A stretch of 64,000 nucleotides of DNA. Origin: Cupriavidus sp. U2 (lineage in GTDB: Bacteria > Pseudomonadota > Gammaproteobacteria > Burkholderiales > Burkholderiaceae). The notes beneath the pieces are model-generated. The model had not been told where the DNA came from and made no database searches. It saw only the letters and a list, made by a program, of their open reading frames with translations. The stretch covers positions 79,976 to 143,975 of the forward strand of contig NZ_RCOG02000024.1 in NCBI RefSeq assembly GCF_009663685.2. Direction: 5' to 3'. The translations under genes and the position numbers were made by a program. Positions 44,195 through 56,721 of the stretch are shown here, in pieces; within the stretch, counting starts at the first letter, position 1; each line of letters opens with the position of its first letter.

Positions 44195-45220
44195 ATGCCA
44201 GATTTCACCATGCAGTACCGCCGCCTGGGCGTCAGCAACCTGAACGTATCCACCCTGTGCCTTGGCACGATGATGTTCGGCGACCAGACCGATGAAGCCG
44301 AGGCGGGCCGCATCGTTGCCAGCGCCCGCGCGCACGGCGTCAACTTCATCGATACGGCCGACGTGTACACCAAGGGCGCGTCCGAATCGATGGTGGGCCG
44401 CCTGCTGCAAGGGCAGCGGCACGACTGGGTGCTGGCCACCAAGCTCGGCAATGCGATGGGCAGCGGGCCGAACCAGCAGAATTACTCGCGCAGCTGGATC
44501 CTGCGCGAGGTGGAAGACAGCCTGCGCCGGCTGGATACCGACTTCATCGACATCCTCTACCTGCATCGCGACTTCGCCGGTGCCAACCTGGAAGAGCCGG
44601 TACGCGCGATGGGCGACCTGATCCGCGCCGGCAAGATCCGCTACTGGGCGGTGTCCAACTTCCGCGGCTGGCGCATTGCCGAGATTGCCGCGCTGTGCGA
44701 CAAGCTGGGCGTGCCGCGTCCGGTCGCATGCCAGCCGTACTACAACCTGCTGAACCGCATGCCCGAAGTGGAGATCCTGCCGGCGTGCCAGCATTTCGGC
44801 CTGGGCGTGGTGCCCTACAGCCCGATCGCGCGCGGCGTGCTGACCGGCAAGTATCTGCCTGGCCAGGCGCCCCAGGCGGACACCCGCGCCGGCCGCGCGG
44901 ACCGCCGCATGATGGAAACCGAATTCCGTGAAGAGTCGCTGGTCATCGCGCAGACGCTGAAGGCGCATGCCGAAGGCCGCGGCCTGACGCCGGGCCAGTT
45001 CGCCACCGCCTGGGTGCTGGCCAATCCGATCATCAGCGCGGTCATCGCCGGCCCGCGCACGCTGGCGCAGTTCGAGGACTACTTTGGTGCAGTGGGGGCG
45101 GCCATTTCGCCGCAGGAAGAGGCGATGATCGACGACCTCGTGCCGCGCGGCCATGCATCCACCCATGGCTACAACGACCCGAACTATCCGTTCGGCGGAC
45201 GTCCCGTCACTGCGGCCTGA
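44195..45220 (+). CDS. Aldo/keto reductase
   Basis: A 341-residue NADPH-dependent aldo/keto reductase of the YajO/Tas-like AKR group. Active-site and cofactor features: CLGTMMFGDQTD, FIDTADVYTKGASE (catalytic Asp/Tyr), VLATKLGN (Lys), HRD in place of the usual second-shell His, and GPRTLAQFEDYFGA at the cofactor end. The substrate is unknown. Confidence 0.92.
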   Translation: MPDFTMQYRRLGVSNLNVSTLCLGTMMFGDQTDEAEAGRIVASARAHGVNFIDTADVYTKGASESMVGRLLQGQRHDWVLATKLGNAMGSGPNQQNYSRSWILREVEDSLRRLDTDFIDILYLHRDFAGANLEEPVRAMGDLIRAGKIRYWAVSNFRGWRIAEIAALCDKLGVPRPVACQPYYNLLNRMPEVEILPACQHFGLGVVPYSPIARGVLTGKYLPGQAPQADTRAGRADRRMMETEFREESLVIAQTLKAHAEGRGLTPGQFATAWVLANPIISAVIAGPRTLAQFEDYFGAVGAAISPQEEAMIDDLVPRGHASTHGYNDPNYPFGGRPVTAA

Positions 45221-45477
45221 ACGTCGCCGTCATGGCGTAAAAACGACAAAGGCAGCCGGCATTGCGCTCCTGAAATACACGGGGGTGTGATGCCCAAGCT
45301 GCCTGTTGCGCGCCGCGCACGCCGGTGCGTTTGAATACGTGCGGTTGCCAACTTCGGTCGCACATTCCGCAGCGATCCGCGTAATATAAATACACGCGGT
45401 GGCCTTCGAATGAAGGTCATGTGGCGCAGGCTTTGAGCCGGCGATGCCTGCCGAGACGGTGGGCCCGGCGCAACCGG

Positions 45478-48400
45478 ATGCAAAACGTGTCACGTCGTGG
45501 CTGGGTCCTTGCAGGGATGGCAGTCGCCGTATGCGGCGGCGCGTACATGGTCGTGAGCCTCGTCTCCAACGAGGCGCAGACCTCTCAATGGCAGGCTCGC
45601 TATATGAGCCGGCTGGGCAAGTCGTTGACCTTCGAAGTTTTGCCCGGCCCCAGCGACAGCATCCGCTATCCGCACTCCGGCCCCTACGATCTGCGTCTTG
45701 GCTATGAACGCCTTGGCGAATTCGGCGAACGGCTACTTCGAGAAGGCTACGTCACGACATCGCAGTCGCGCATGTCATATGACATGATCCGGTTGATGGA
45801 CCAGGGCATTTTCCCGCCCTATCGGGAAAAGACCCAGGCCGGGTTGCTGATCCGCGACTGCAATGCGCTGACGATGTCGTACGACCGCTATCCGCAGCGG
45901 CAGTACGAGAATTTCGATTCGATTCCGAAGGTGCTGGTCACGTCGCTGCTGTTCGTCGAAAACCAGAACCTGCTCAACCCCGAATACCCGATGATGAATC
46001 CGGCGCTGGACTGGCGCCGGTTTTCGCGTGCTGTCATGGACCAGGGCATCCGCCTGGTCGATCGCAACCACCGCCATCCCGGCGGCAGCACGCTGGCCAC
46101 GCAGATCGAGAAATACCGGCATTCGCCCGAAGGGAAGACGCAATCGATTGCCGACAAGCTGCGGCAGATGACCTCCGCTTCACTGCGTGCCTACCGCGAC
46201 GGGCCGGACACGCAGCGGGCGCGCGAGAACATCGTGGTTGACTATGTCAACACGGTGCCGCTGTCGGCGCGGGCGGGTCATGGCGAAATCGAGGGTGTCG
46301 GCGACGCGCTGTACGTCTGGTATGGCGAAGACTTCGCCGAAGCCAACCAGCTGCTGCGCGAGATGGATCCGCGCAACCCGTCGCCGCGCGCGGCACAGGT
46401 GTACAAGCGCGTGCTGTCGCTGATCATCTCGCAGCGGCGCCCGTCGTATCACCTGCGGCGCGACGACACCAACCTGGATGCACTGACCGGCAGCTACCTG
46501 CGCCTGCTGGCGTCGGCCAACGCCATCACGCCGGAACTGCGCGACGCCGCGCTGGCGCAGTCGCTGGACAAGGCGGCCCCGCCGAAGCGGCCTGCGCCCG
46601 AGCCCTGGGTCACGCGCAAGGCGGTCAACCAGGTGCGCAACGACGTGCAGCACATGTTGCATGTGGATAGCCGCTACGACCTGGACCGGCTCGACCTGAC
46701 CGTGGACAGCACCATCAATCGCGAGGCACAGCGCAAGGTGACCGAGACGCTGCTGCGCGTGGGTACCAAGGATGGCGCCCACGAGATGGGGCTCTATGGC
46801 AAGAATCTGCTCAAGGAAAGCGACGACCCGTCGCGGCTCGTGGCCAGCTTCACCCTGTTCGAGCGCGTCGGCAACGCGGCCGTCGTGCGGGTGCAGACAG
46901 ACAACGTCGACCAGCCGTTCGACATCAATGCCGGAGCGCGGCTGAACCTGGGGTCCACCGCCAAGCTGCGCACGCTGGTCACCTACCTGGAAGTCATCAA
47001 CGAGCTGCACGACCGCTATGCGGGCATGAGCGTGGCCGAACTGAAGGCGGTGCAGGTGCCGCGCCAGGACGCGCTGACACGGTGGGCCGTGGACTACCTG
47101 ATCAAGGCCAAGCCGGCCGAACGCGAGCGGGCCGCCATGCTCGACGCCGCGATGGAACGCAAGTATTCGGGCAATCCCGGCGAGGCGTTCTATACAGGCG
47201 GCGGCATGCAGAGCTTCACGAATTTCGAGAAGTGGGAAGGCGAGCGGCAAATGACCGTGCGCATCGGGTTCCAGCATTCGGTCAACCTGGTGTTCATCCG
47301 CATGATGCGCGATATCGTGCGCTACGAGGTGTTCCTGGCGCATCCCGAGGCCGGATCGCTGATCGAAGATCGCAACGACCCGGGCCGCCGCCCCTACCTG
47401 GAACGCTTTGCCGACGAGGAAGGCAGCGCGTTCATGGTCAACTTCTGGCAGCGTTACCGTGGCAAGACCAACGACGAGCGGCTGCAGGTGCTGCTCGGCC
47501 GCGTGAAGCAGCCCACGCCGCACCTGGGCGCGGTGCGGCTGTCGGTGGCGTTGCTGAGCGCGCGGCCCAATACGGATTACGAGACCTTCGCCCGCACGCT
47601 GCGGCAGTGGATGCCCAAGCAGAAGTTCGATGACGAGGATCTGCAGAAGCTCTATGCCAAGTACGGCCACGACAAGTTCAACCTCAACGACCGCGGCTAC
47701 CTGTCCCGCATCCATCCGCTGGAACTGTGGATGGTGGAGTACCTGGGCACGCATCCCGACGCCCCGCTGAAGGACGTCCTGCAGCAGAGCGCGCAGGAGC
47801 GGCAGGCCGTGTACGTCTGGCTGTTCAAGACACGCAGCAAGCTGGGGCAGGATGGCCGCATCCGCACGCTGCTGGAACGCGAGGCCTTCGAGAAGATCGC
47901 CCGGCGCTGGCAGCGGCTGGGGTATCCGTTCGATACGCTGACGCCGTCGTACGCCACTTCGATCGGTGCCTCGGGCGACCGGCCTTCGGCATTGGCCGAG
48001 CTGGCCGGCATCATCCTGAACAACGGCGTGGATGCGCAGCCGTCCACGGTGCGCACGTTCGCCTTTGCGTCGGCCACGCCATACGCCACCACGTACAGCC
48101 TGCAACCCAGCCCGGGCAAGCCGCTGCTCGCGCCTGAAATCGCGGTGCTGGTGCGGCAGTCGATGCTGGACGTGGTACAGCGCGGCACGGCCAAGTCGAT
48201 CAACGGCGCTTTCGTGCCGGTGAACCACAAGGGCCAGCCGCAAGGGGCGCCGCTGCTGGTCGCCGGCAAGACCGGCACGGGCGAGCAGGTGTTCCAGACC
48301 TACGGGCCGGGCGGACGCGTGATCGCGTCGCGCACGGTGAACCGCTCGGCGACGTTTGTCTTCCTGGTAGGCAATCGGTACTTCGGCACGGTGACATTGC

Positions 48401-48642
48401 ACGTCCGCGAGCCGTATGCGGCGCGCTACTCGTTCACCAGTGCGCTGGCGGTGCGGGTGCTGCGGGCGTTGGCCCCGCAGATCACGGCCATGGCCGCGCC
48501 TGGCAGCGACGCCGCGCTGCTGCGCTGCCAAGACACCAGCATGATGGCGATCCAGCCTTCGACGGCCTCGCTGGCGCCCGCCGCCGATGACCCCGCGCCG
48601 GCAAACCTAGCGCTTGCGGCGGACCGCGTCGTAAATAAATAG
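45478..48642 (+). CDS. Divergent class A penicillin-binding protein (GT51 plus transpeptidase)
   Basis: A 1054-residue membrane-anchored protein. One N-terminal helix is at about residues 10-30. A degenerate GT51 glycosyltransferase domain follows (VENQNLLNP at the catalytic-Glu position, HPGGSTLATQIEK, and IVVDYVNTVPLSARAGHGEIEG). The penicillin-binding domain has STAK at 493-496, SVN at 601-603 and KTG at 931-933. The SxN-KTG distance of about 330 residues is much larger than usual, implying an insertion of about 150-200 residues. It probably contributes to peptidoglycan synthesis. ATG 45478 places the helix at the N-terminus. The 258-bp gap before it shows an AT-rich patch near 45383 but no clear promoter. 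Confidence 0.87.
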   Translation: MQNVSRRGWVLAGMAVAVCGGAYMVVSLVSNEAQTSQWQARYMSRLGKSLTFEVLPGPSDSIRYPHSGPYDLRLGYERLGEFGERLLREGYVTTSQSRMSYDMIRLMDQGIFPPYREKTQAGLLIRDCNALTMSYDRYPQRQYENFDSIPKVLVTSLLFVENQNLLNPEYPMMNPALDWRRFSRAVMDQGIRLVDRNHRHPGGSTLATQIEKYRHSPEGKTQSIADKLRQMTSASLRAYRDGPDTQRARENIVVDYVNTVPLSARAGHGEIEGVGDALYVWYGEDFAEANQLLREMDPRNPSPRAAQVYKRVLSLIISQRRPSYHLRRDDTNLDALTGSYLRLLASANAITPELRDAALAQSLDKAAPPKRPAPEPWVTRKAVNQVRNDVQHMLHVDSRYDLDRLDLTVDSTINREAQRKVTETLLRVGTKDGAHEMGLYGKNLLKESDDPSRLVASFTLFERVGNAAVVRVQTDNVDQPFDINAGARLNLGSTAKLRTLVTYLEVINELHDRYAGMSVAELKAVQVPRQDALTRWAVDYLIKAKPAERERAAMLDAAMERKYSGNPGEAFYTGGGMQSFTNFEKWEGERQMTVRIGFQHSVNLVFIRMMRDIVRYEVFLAHPEAGSLIEDRNDPGRRPYLERFADEEGSAFMVNFWQRYRGKTNDERLQVLLGRVKQPTPHLGAVRLSVALLSARPNTDYETFARTLRQWMPKQKFDDEDLQKLYAKYGHDKFNLNDRGYLSRIHPLELWMVEYLGTHPDAPLKDVLQQSAQERQAVYVWLFKTRSKLGQDGRIRTLLEREAFEKIARRWQRLGYPFDTLTPSYATSIGASGDRPSALAELAGIILNNGVDAQPSTVRTFAFASATPYATTYSLQPSPGKPLLAPEIAVLVRQSMLDVVQRGTAKSINGAFVPVNHKGQPQGAPLLVAGKTGTGEQVFQTYGPGGRVIASRTVNRSATFVFLVGNRYFGTVTLHVREPYAARYSFTSALAVRVLRALAPQITAMAAPGSDAALLRCQDTSMMAIQPSTASLAPAADDPAPANLALAADRVVNK

Positions 48643-48858
48643 CAGGACGATGGCGCCGATGATCGAGGCGATCCAGCCTACCGGCTCACCCGCGCGGTAG
48701 AACCCCATCGCGCGACCCACATAGCCAGCCAGCAGCGCGCCCAGCACGCCAAGGACGATGGTCATGATCCAGCTCATCTTGTCGTCGCCGGGCTTGATGG
48801 CCCGCGCAATCAGTCCGACGATCAGGCCAACGAATACCGTACCGAGAAATGCCATCAT
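48607..48858 (-). CDS. GlsB/YeaQ/YmgE family membrane protein
   Basis: An 83-residue inner-membrane protein with three helices, of the transglycosylase-associated/GlsB stress family. It begins MMAFLGTVFVGLIVGLIARAIKPG and ends GAIVLLFIYDAVRRKR. It starts at ATG 48858 behind GGAGCGCATC. Its 3' end overlaps the tail of the convergent penicillin-binding protein gene by 36 bp. Confidence 0.88.
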   Translation of the reverse strand: MMAFLGTVFVGLIVGLIARAIKPGDDKMSWIMTIVLGVLGALLAGYVGRAMGFYRAGEPVGWIASIIGAIVLLFIYDAVRRKR

Positions 48859-48992
48859 GATGCGCTCCTTCCGTTGCGAAGAGGGACCGGTGGCCCATTG
48901 TGCCACCGTCATGTGACGAACCGGGGTACATCGGCGGCGCGCCAGCGCACTGACGCGCAGCGCTGCCTTCAGGCCGGCGGGCCCGGGGCAGC

Positions 48993-51098
<2,106 letters not shown>

Positions 51099-51192
51099 GG
51101 TGTTTCTCCTGGTTCGGGCACCACGGGCCGACAAGCGTAGCACTTCCGCGATATGCGCGTATTTCCCCATGCCGCATAAGGCATAGCGGGAA

Positions 51193-52047
51193 TCAGGGCC
51201 AGCTTTCGCGTGCGTAGACGCCTGCGGCGGCGCGCGCCAGTGCTGCACGCGCGGCTGCCTGAGTATCGGTATAGAACGGCGGGTCGGCCAGTGGCAAGCC
51301 GTTGTCGCGGGCGGTTTCCACCAGGATGCGCAGGTATTCCGTCATGTGCGATGCCGTGAAGCCGTTGGAGTCGTGGAAGGCCACGATCACTGGCGTCACG
51401 CCGTCCACGGCCGGCAGGCGGTGGTTCACCATCGCCTGGCCCACGTTCTCCAGTTCGCGGCGCATGTGCGGGCGTCGGCGCAGGCTGATGGTCCAGCCAT
51501 AGATCTTGCCGTCGCGCGCGCTGGCGTCGGCCATGAGCATCCCCAGGCCCGCCTGGGCATACACGGCCTGCGTGCCGGCGCTGTAGGCCCAGTTGGGTGG
51601 ACGCACCACGGCGAGCGCGTGGCCGCACTGGGCCGCGATGTCGGCCTGGCCGCGCCGCAGCGATGCCGCCAGGACGTCGGGCGCCAGCTTCGTATGGGAA
51701 ATATGGCCCCCCACCATGCCGCTGTGGACGGCCATCAGCTGGCCCTGTGCACAGGTTTCGTGCATCTGCGCGCGGCCTTCCGGGCCGCCGCCACGGCGCG
51801 GGTTTTCGGTCTGGACGAAGAAGATGCCCTTGACACCCGGCGTGATCGGATTGTCGGCGAACTGGCGCAGGATCAGCGGCGTCCCGCCAAAGGGGCCGGT
51901 GTCCGGGCCATCGTCCAACGTCAGCAGGAAGCGCACCGGCGCCAGGCGGGCGGCGGTGTCGGGCGGCAGGGGTGTGGTCGGCCCCACCGCGCAGCCGGAC
52001 AAGGCCAGCGTGGCGGCGATGGCCGCTGCGGCGAGGGGACGGAACAT
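51193..52047 (-). CDS. Polysaccharide deacetylase-domain lipoprotein
   Basis: A 284-residue NodB-type protein with a lipobox LSGC (Cys19), so it is membrane-anchored. The catalytic region starts with [10 protein letters not shown] (the Asp-Asp pair); [12 protein letters not shown] carries the metal histidines, and [10 protein letters not shown] and [10 protein letters not shown] follow. It probably removes acetyl groups from a cell-envelope polysaccharide. The start MFRPLAAA at 52047 gives the signal sequence. Confidence 0.85.
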   Translation of the reverse strand: MFRPLAAAAIAATLALSGCAVGPTTPLPPDTAARLAPVRFLLTLDDGPDTGPFGGTPLILRQFADNPITPGVKGIFFVQTENPRRGGGPEGRAQMHETCAQGQLMAVHSGMVGGHISHTKLAPDVLAASLRRGQADIAAQCGHALAVVRPPNWAYSAGTQAVYAQAGLGMLMADASARDGKIYGWTISLRRRPHMRRELENVGQAMVNHRLPAVDGVTPVIVAFHDSNGFTASHMTEYLRILVETARDNGLPLADPPFYTDTQAAARAALARAAAGVYARESWP

Positions 52048-52263
52048 CGGTAATACGGTGGGGCGCAAAGTAAAAGTGATCTTCAAAGCAATTTCAAAAT
52101 AACGACTACGGCTTCCTTTTCCCGTCGTCGAGGGGATGTCAGCGCCCGTCCGATCGTGCAATCAGTCGCCCGCTCACGGCGCGTTGCTGGCAGGCTATCT
52201 AGAATGATGGGGAACTCGCGACGCTTCTCGCGCACCCTTTCACCCGAACACGAAGGCCGTCCC

Positions 52264-52983
52264 ATGGTCCGCCCCCCTATTGCAGTCCTGCTGTCCGCCC
52301 TGCTGTGCTGCGCCGCCCTGCCGGCGTTGGCGGACGGCCCCGGCGTTTCGTTTTCGGCCGGCAAGCCCGGTGGCGCGCTGCCCGATGGCTGGCAGAACCG
52401 CCCCGTGGTATCCGGCAAGAAGCTGACCCGCTATGCGCTGGTCGCCTCGAACGGTACCACGGTGCTGCAGGCCGACGCCGCTGGCGCCGCGTCGGGCCTG
52501 GTCCACGAAGGCGATATCGACCTGTCGAAGACGCCGGTCGTCGAATGGCGATGGAAAGTGGCGGCGGCCATCCCTGGTGCCGACAACAACGTGGGCGCCA
52601 GGGAGGATGCCCCGGCTCGCCTGGTGTTCTTCTTCGACGGCCGCAGCAGCAACCTGTCGATCGGCGACCGTGCCGAGGCGCTGGCCGCCGGCGTGGCAGG
52701 CGAGAAGCTGCCCTACGCCACGCTGATGTATATCTGGACCAACAGCGCGCCGGTGGGCACCGTCATCGCCAATCCGCATACCAGCCGCGTGCAGATGATC
52801 GTGGTGGGCAACGAGGCCGGCAAATGGCAGACCTTGCGCCGCAACGTGGTCAGCGACTTCCAGAAGGCGTTCCACGAAGCGCCGGGCAAGCTTACCGGCT
52901 ACGGCATCCTGACCGACACTGACAACACCGGCGCCACGGCGCGGGCCTGGTACGGCGATATCGGCTTCCAGCCCGGCAAGTAG
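52264..52983 (+). CDS. DUF3047 exported protein
   Basis: A 239-residue periplasmic protein of the DUF3047 family. The signal peptide is at about residues 1-23, cleaved after ALPALA. The core includes VVEWRWKVAAAIPGADN and ARLVFFFDGR, and it ends GYGILTDTDNTGATARAWYGDIGF. ATG 52264 was chosen because it starts the signal peptide. The function is unknown. Confidence 0.82.
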   Translation: MVRPPIAVLLSALLCCAALPALADGPGVSFSAGKPGGALPDGWQNRPVVSGKKLTRYALVASNGTTVLQADAAGAASGLVHEGDIDLSKTPVVEWRWKVAAAIPGADNNVGAREDAPARLVFFFDGRSSNLSIGDRAEALAAGVAGEKLPYATLMYIWTNSAPVGTVIANPHTSRVQMIVVGNEAGKWQTLRRNVVSDFQKAFHEAPGKLTGYGILTDTDNTGATARAWYGDIGFQPGK

Positions 52984-53000
52984 CCCCCGGCGCGCCGCCC

Positions 53001-53759
53001 TTAACTACCAGGCGGCGTGGAGACCGCAATGGCCGCCTGAATCGCCGATGACACGCGCGCGGTGAGGCCGCTGGCGTCGTCCAGCCCGGCGGCTTCCCTG
53101 ACGCTGACCACCTTGGCCGGGTCATAGTGCCGGCCGCTGCCAATGGCCGCTTCGAACGCATTGGCGCGCGCGTTGATGTCCTCCGGATCGGCATCCACCA
53201 GCAGGATGGCGTGCGCCAGCACCAGATGGCGCTGGCCGTCGGGCGTCTGCACGTCGGCCGGCGCCCGCCGCCAGTACTGGGCGGTGCCGGCGATCTTGCG
53301 TGCGCGGTCGCCGGGGCCCCAGGCCAGATTGTACCGGCCATCGCAGAACGATCCTTCCACGGCTTGCCAGTGCGTTTCCACGCCCACCTGGCGCAGGCCG
53401 GCGGCGATGACCTCGCACAGGTGCAGGTAGACAGGTTCCATCCAGCTGGCGGCGCCCTTGGGCACGGCATAGGCCAGGCTGACATTGAGAATGCCCGGCC
53501 CCTGCGGCACCAGGCCGCCGCCCGACATGCGCAGCCAGACCGGACACCCCTTGGCGGCAAAGTCCGCGCGGGCCGCCTCGATGCCGGGCTGGCGCAGGTA
53601 GCTGCGCGGAATCACCAGCGAAAGTGGCGCTTCCCACAACTGGGCTACCGGACCCGAACGGGCGGCGTGGTCCAGCAGCGTCAGTTCGCCCTGCAGCGGA
53701 TCGGTCTCGGTGGGGTGTGAATCGACAAACGAAAACGTCGTGGCGTGCATCAAGGTCAT
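53001..53759 (-). CDS. Lipoate/biotin-protein-ligase-like protein (LplA family)
   Basis: A 252-residue BPL/LplA fold protein. The nucleotide motif RMSGGGLVPQGPGILNVSLAY corresponds to the RxxGGGxVxH box with Pro-Gln in place of Val-His. The lysine motif KIAGTAQYWRR matches KxxGxAQ. It could attach or transfer lipoate, octanoate or a related acid, and the altered box makes the exact activity uncertain. It stands alone, divergent from a chemoreceptor. Confidence 0.8.
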   Translation of the reverse strand: MTLMHATTFSFVDSHPTETDPLQGELTLLDHAARSGPVAQLWEAPLSLVIPRSYLRQPGIEAARADFAAKGCPVWLRMSGGGLVPQGPGILNVSLAYAVPKGAASWMEPVYLHLCEVIAAGLRQVGVETHWQAVEGSFCDGRYNLAWGPGDRARKIAGTAQYWRRAPADVQTPDGQRHLVLAHAILLVDADPEDINARANAFEAAIGSGRHYDPAKVVSVREAAGLDDASGLTARVSSAIQAAIAVSTPPGS

Positions 53760-53836
53760 GGCAGCTCGAAAGGTTGGCCTGGCAACGTCCGGTCATGGAT
53801 CTCACGTGCAGCTTACGCCATGCGCCAGTCTGGTGC

Positions 53837-53864
53837 TAAAAAGCTGCGCCGCAAATGCCGTTAT
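53837..53864 (+). promoter_or_regulatory. Candidate sigma-28 promoter of the chemoreceptor gene
   Basis: A TAAAA run at 53837-53841 and GCCGTTAT at 53857-53864 resemble the FliA consensus TAAA-N15-GCCGATAA; the spacing is 15 from AAAA or 16 from TAAA. The gene starts 72 bp downstream at 53936. Confidence 0.5.
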
Positions 53865-53935
53865 CTCCGAGGCAAACAAAGACCTCCCGCGAAGGGTCCC
53901 GCGGAGTTCTCCCCTACACCTCAGCCTGTCGCATC

Positions 53936-55498
53936 ATGAACCGACTTACCCTCAATGCCAAACTTTGGGCGGCACTCGCCGTCATGTGGATGCTGCTGCT
54001 GGCGCTCGGCGCCTGGAACGCCTTCCACACCAAGTCCGTGATGATGGCCGAGCGCCGCGACGGCCTGCAGTCGCTGGTGGCGACGGGCGAGGGCATCGTC
54101 AAGCTGTATGCCGAGCGCGCCGCCAAGGGCGCGATGTCGAAGGAAGACGCCCAGAAGGCCGCCAAGGACGCGCTGCGCGCCATGCGCTTCGGCCAGAACG
54201 GCTACCTGTTCATTGTCGACTCCAAGCCGCAGGTGATCCTGAACCCGGGCCTGCCGCAGACCGAGGGCAACCAGGTTGGCGAATTCAAGGACCCGGACGG
54301 CGTGTACGTGTACCGCGCCATCATCGAGGGTGCGCGCCGCACCACTGGCGAGGACGCCGGCTTTTCCACCTATCGCGGCCGCCTGCCCGGCACCGAGAAC
54401 CCGCAGCGCAAGCTGACCTATGGCCGCTACGTGGCCGACTGGGACTGGTTTGTCTGCACCGGCGTGTTCCTGATCGACATCGAGGACGCCTTCCGCGCCA
54501 ACCTGATCAACGCGCTGCTGAGCACGCTGCTGATCGGCGCGCTGATCGCCGCCGTGATGGGCATGATCATGCGGACCGTCAAGCGCAGCCTGGGCGGTGA
54601 GCCGGCCTATGCCGTGGAAGCCGTGGCGCGCATCGCCGGCGGCGACCTGACCGTGCCGGTGCAGTTGCGTGCCGACGACCACCACAGCGTGCTGGCCGCG
54701 ATGCAGCAGATGCAGCACCGCCTGTCGGCCACGCTGGGCGACATCCGCGGCGCAGCCGGTTCGATCGCCACCGCAACCAACCAGATCTCGGCCGGCAACC
54801 ACGACCTGTCGCAGCGCACCGAGGAACAGGCCTCGGCGCTGGAACAGACCGCATCGAGCATGGAACAACTGACGGGCATCGTTCGCCAGAATGCCGACAA
54901 TGCGCGTCAGGCCAGCGCGCTGGCCGTGAACGCTTCGGAGATCGCCAACCGTGGCGGCGAAGTGGTCAGCGAGGTGGTGGCCACGATGGGCGAGATCAAC
55001 CAGGCATCGCGCCAGATCGTGGACATCATCGGCGTGATCGAAGGCATCGCCTTCCAGACCAACATCCTGGCGCTGAATGCCGCCGTGGAAGCCGCCCGTG
55101 CCGGCGAACAAGGCCGTGGCTTCGCCGTGGTGGCCGGCGAGGTGCGCAGCCTGGCCCAGCGCAGCGCGAACGCGGCCAAGGAAATCAAGACACTGATCGA
55201 CAATTCGGTGGCGCAGGTGGACAACGGCTCCACGCTGGTGACCAAGGCCGGCGAGACCATGCAGGAAGTGGTCGGCGCCGTCCGCCGCGTGACCGACATC
55301 ATGGGCGAGATCAGTGCCGCATCGGCCGAACAGAGCACCGGCATCGAGCAGGTCGGCCAGGCCGTCACGCAGATGGACTCGGTGACCCAGCAGAACGCCG
55401 CACTGGTGGAAGAAGCCGCCGCCGCCGCCCAGTCGCTGGCCGAGCAGGCCGAATCGATGATGCGCGCGGTCTCGACGTTCCGCCTGGCGGGGGTCTGA
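53936..55498 (+). CDS. Methyl-accepting chemotaxis protein (single Cache sensor)
   Basis: A 520-residue chemoreceptor. TM1 is at about residues 10-30, a periplasmic sCache ligand domain follows ([23 protein letters not shown], then [14 protein letters not shown]), TM2 is at about 190-210, then HAMP and the cytoplasmic signalling domain with the hairpin tip [28 protein letters not shown]. There is no C-terminal CheR/CheB pentapeptide. Its ligand is unknown. A candidate sigma-28 promoter precedes it. An earlier in-frame ATG lies at or before the predicted promoter -10, so 53936 is used. Confidence 0.93.
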   Translation: MNRLTLNAKLWAALAVMWMLLLALGAWNAFHTKSVMMAERRDGLQSLVATGEGIVKLYAERAAKGAMSKEDAQKAAKDALRAMRFGQNGYLFIVDSKPQVILNPGLPQTEGNQVGEFKDPDGVYVYRAIIEGARRTTGEDAGFSTYRGRLPGTENPQRKLTYGRYVADWDWFVCTGVFLIDIEDAFRANLINALLSTLLIGALIAAVMGMIMRTVKRSLGGEPAYAVEAVARIAGGDLTVPVQLRADDHHSVLAAMQQMQHRLSATLGDIRGAAGSIATATNQISAGNHDLSQRTEEQASALEQTASSMEQLTGIVRQNADNARQASALAVNASEIANRGGEVVSEVVATMGEINQASRQIVDIIGVIEGIAFQTNILALNAAVEAARAGEQGRGFAVVAGEVRSLAQRSANAAKEIKTLIDNSVAQVDNGSTLVTKAGETMQEVVGAVRRVTDIMGEISAASAEQSTGIEQVGQAVTQMDSVTQQNAALVEEAAAAAQSLAEQAESMMRAVSTFRLAGV

Positions 55499-55533
55499 AG
55501 CAACGCGGCGGCGTCGCCGCCATCGGCCCCATG

Positions 55534-55564
55534 AAAAAAACCGCGGCTTTGGCTGCGGTTTTTT
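55534..55564 (+). terminator. Intrinsic terminator after the chemoreceptor gene
   Basis: AAAAAACCGC-GGC-TTTG-GCT-GCGGTTTTTT forms a stem with A and T tracts on both sides, so it may stop transcription in both directions between convergent genes. Confidence 0.92.
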
Positions 55565-55595
55565 GTTTGAGGGATCGCTGCAGGCCCACCGCCCC

Positions 55596-56606
<1,011 letters not shown>

Positions 56607-56721
56607 GGGTTGCCACGCGCGACGTATGCCGCACGTCTTTTGAATTCAGGGACGGGCTATGGTAGTCACAGCCGCGCGATCGTGCTGGCGCCGCGCAAGA
56701 GGCCATGCTGGCCGTGGGGCC

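Noticed and set aside
46180..48531. Long minus-strand frame of 783 codons
   Set aside because: Antisense to the penicillin-binding protein gene; no domain and biased composition.
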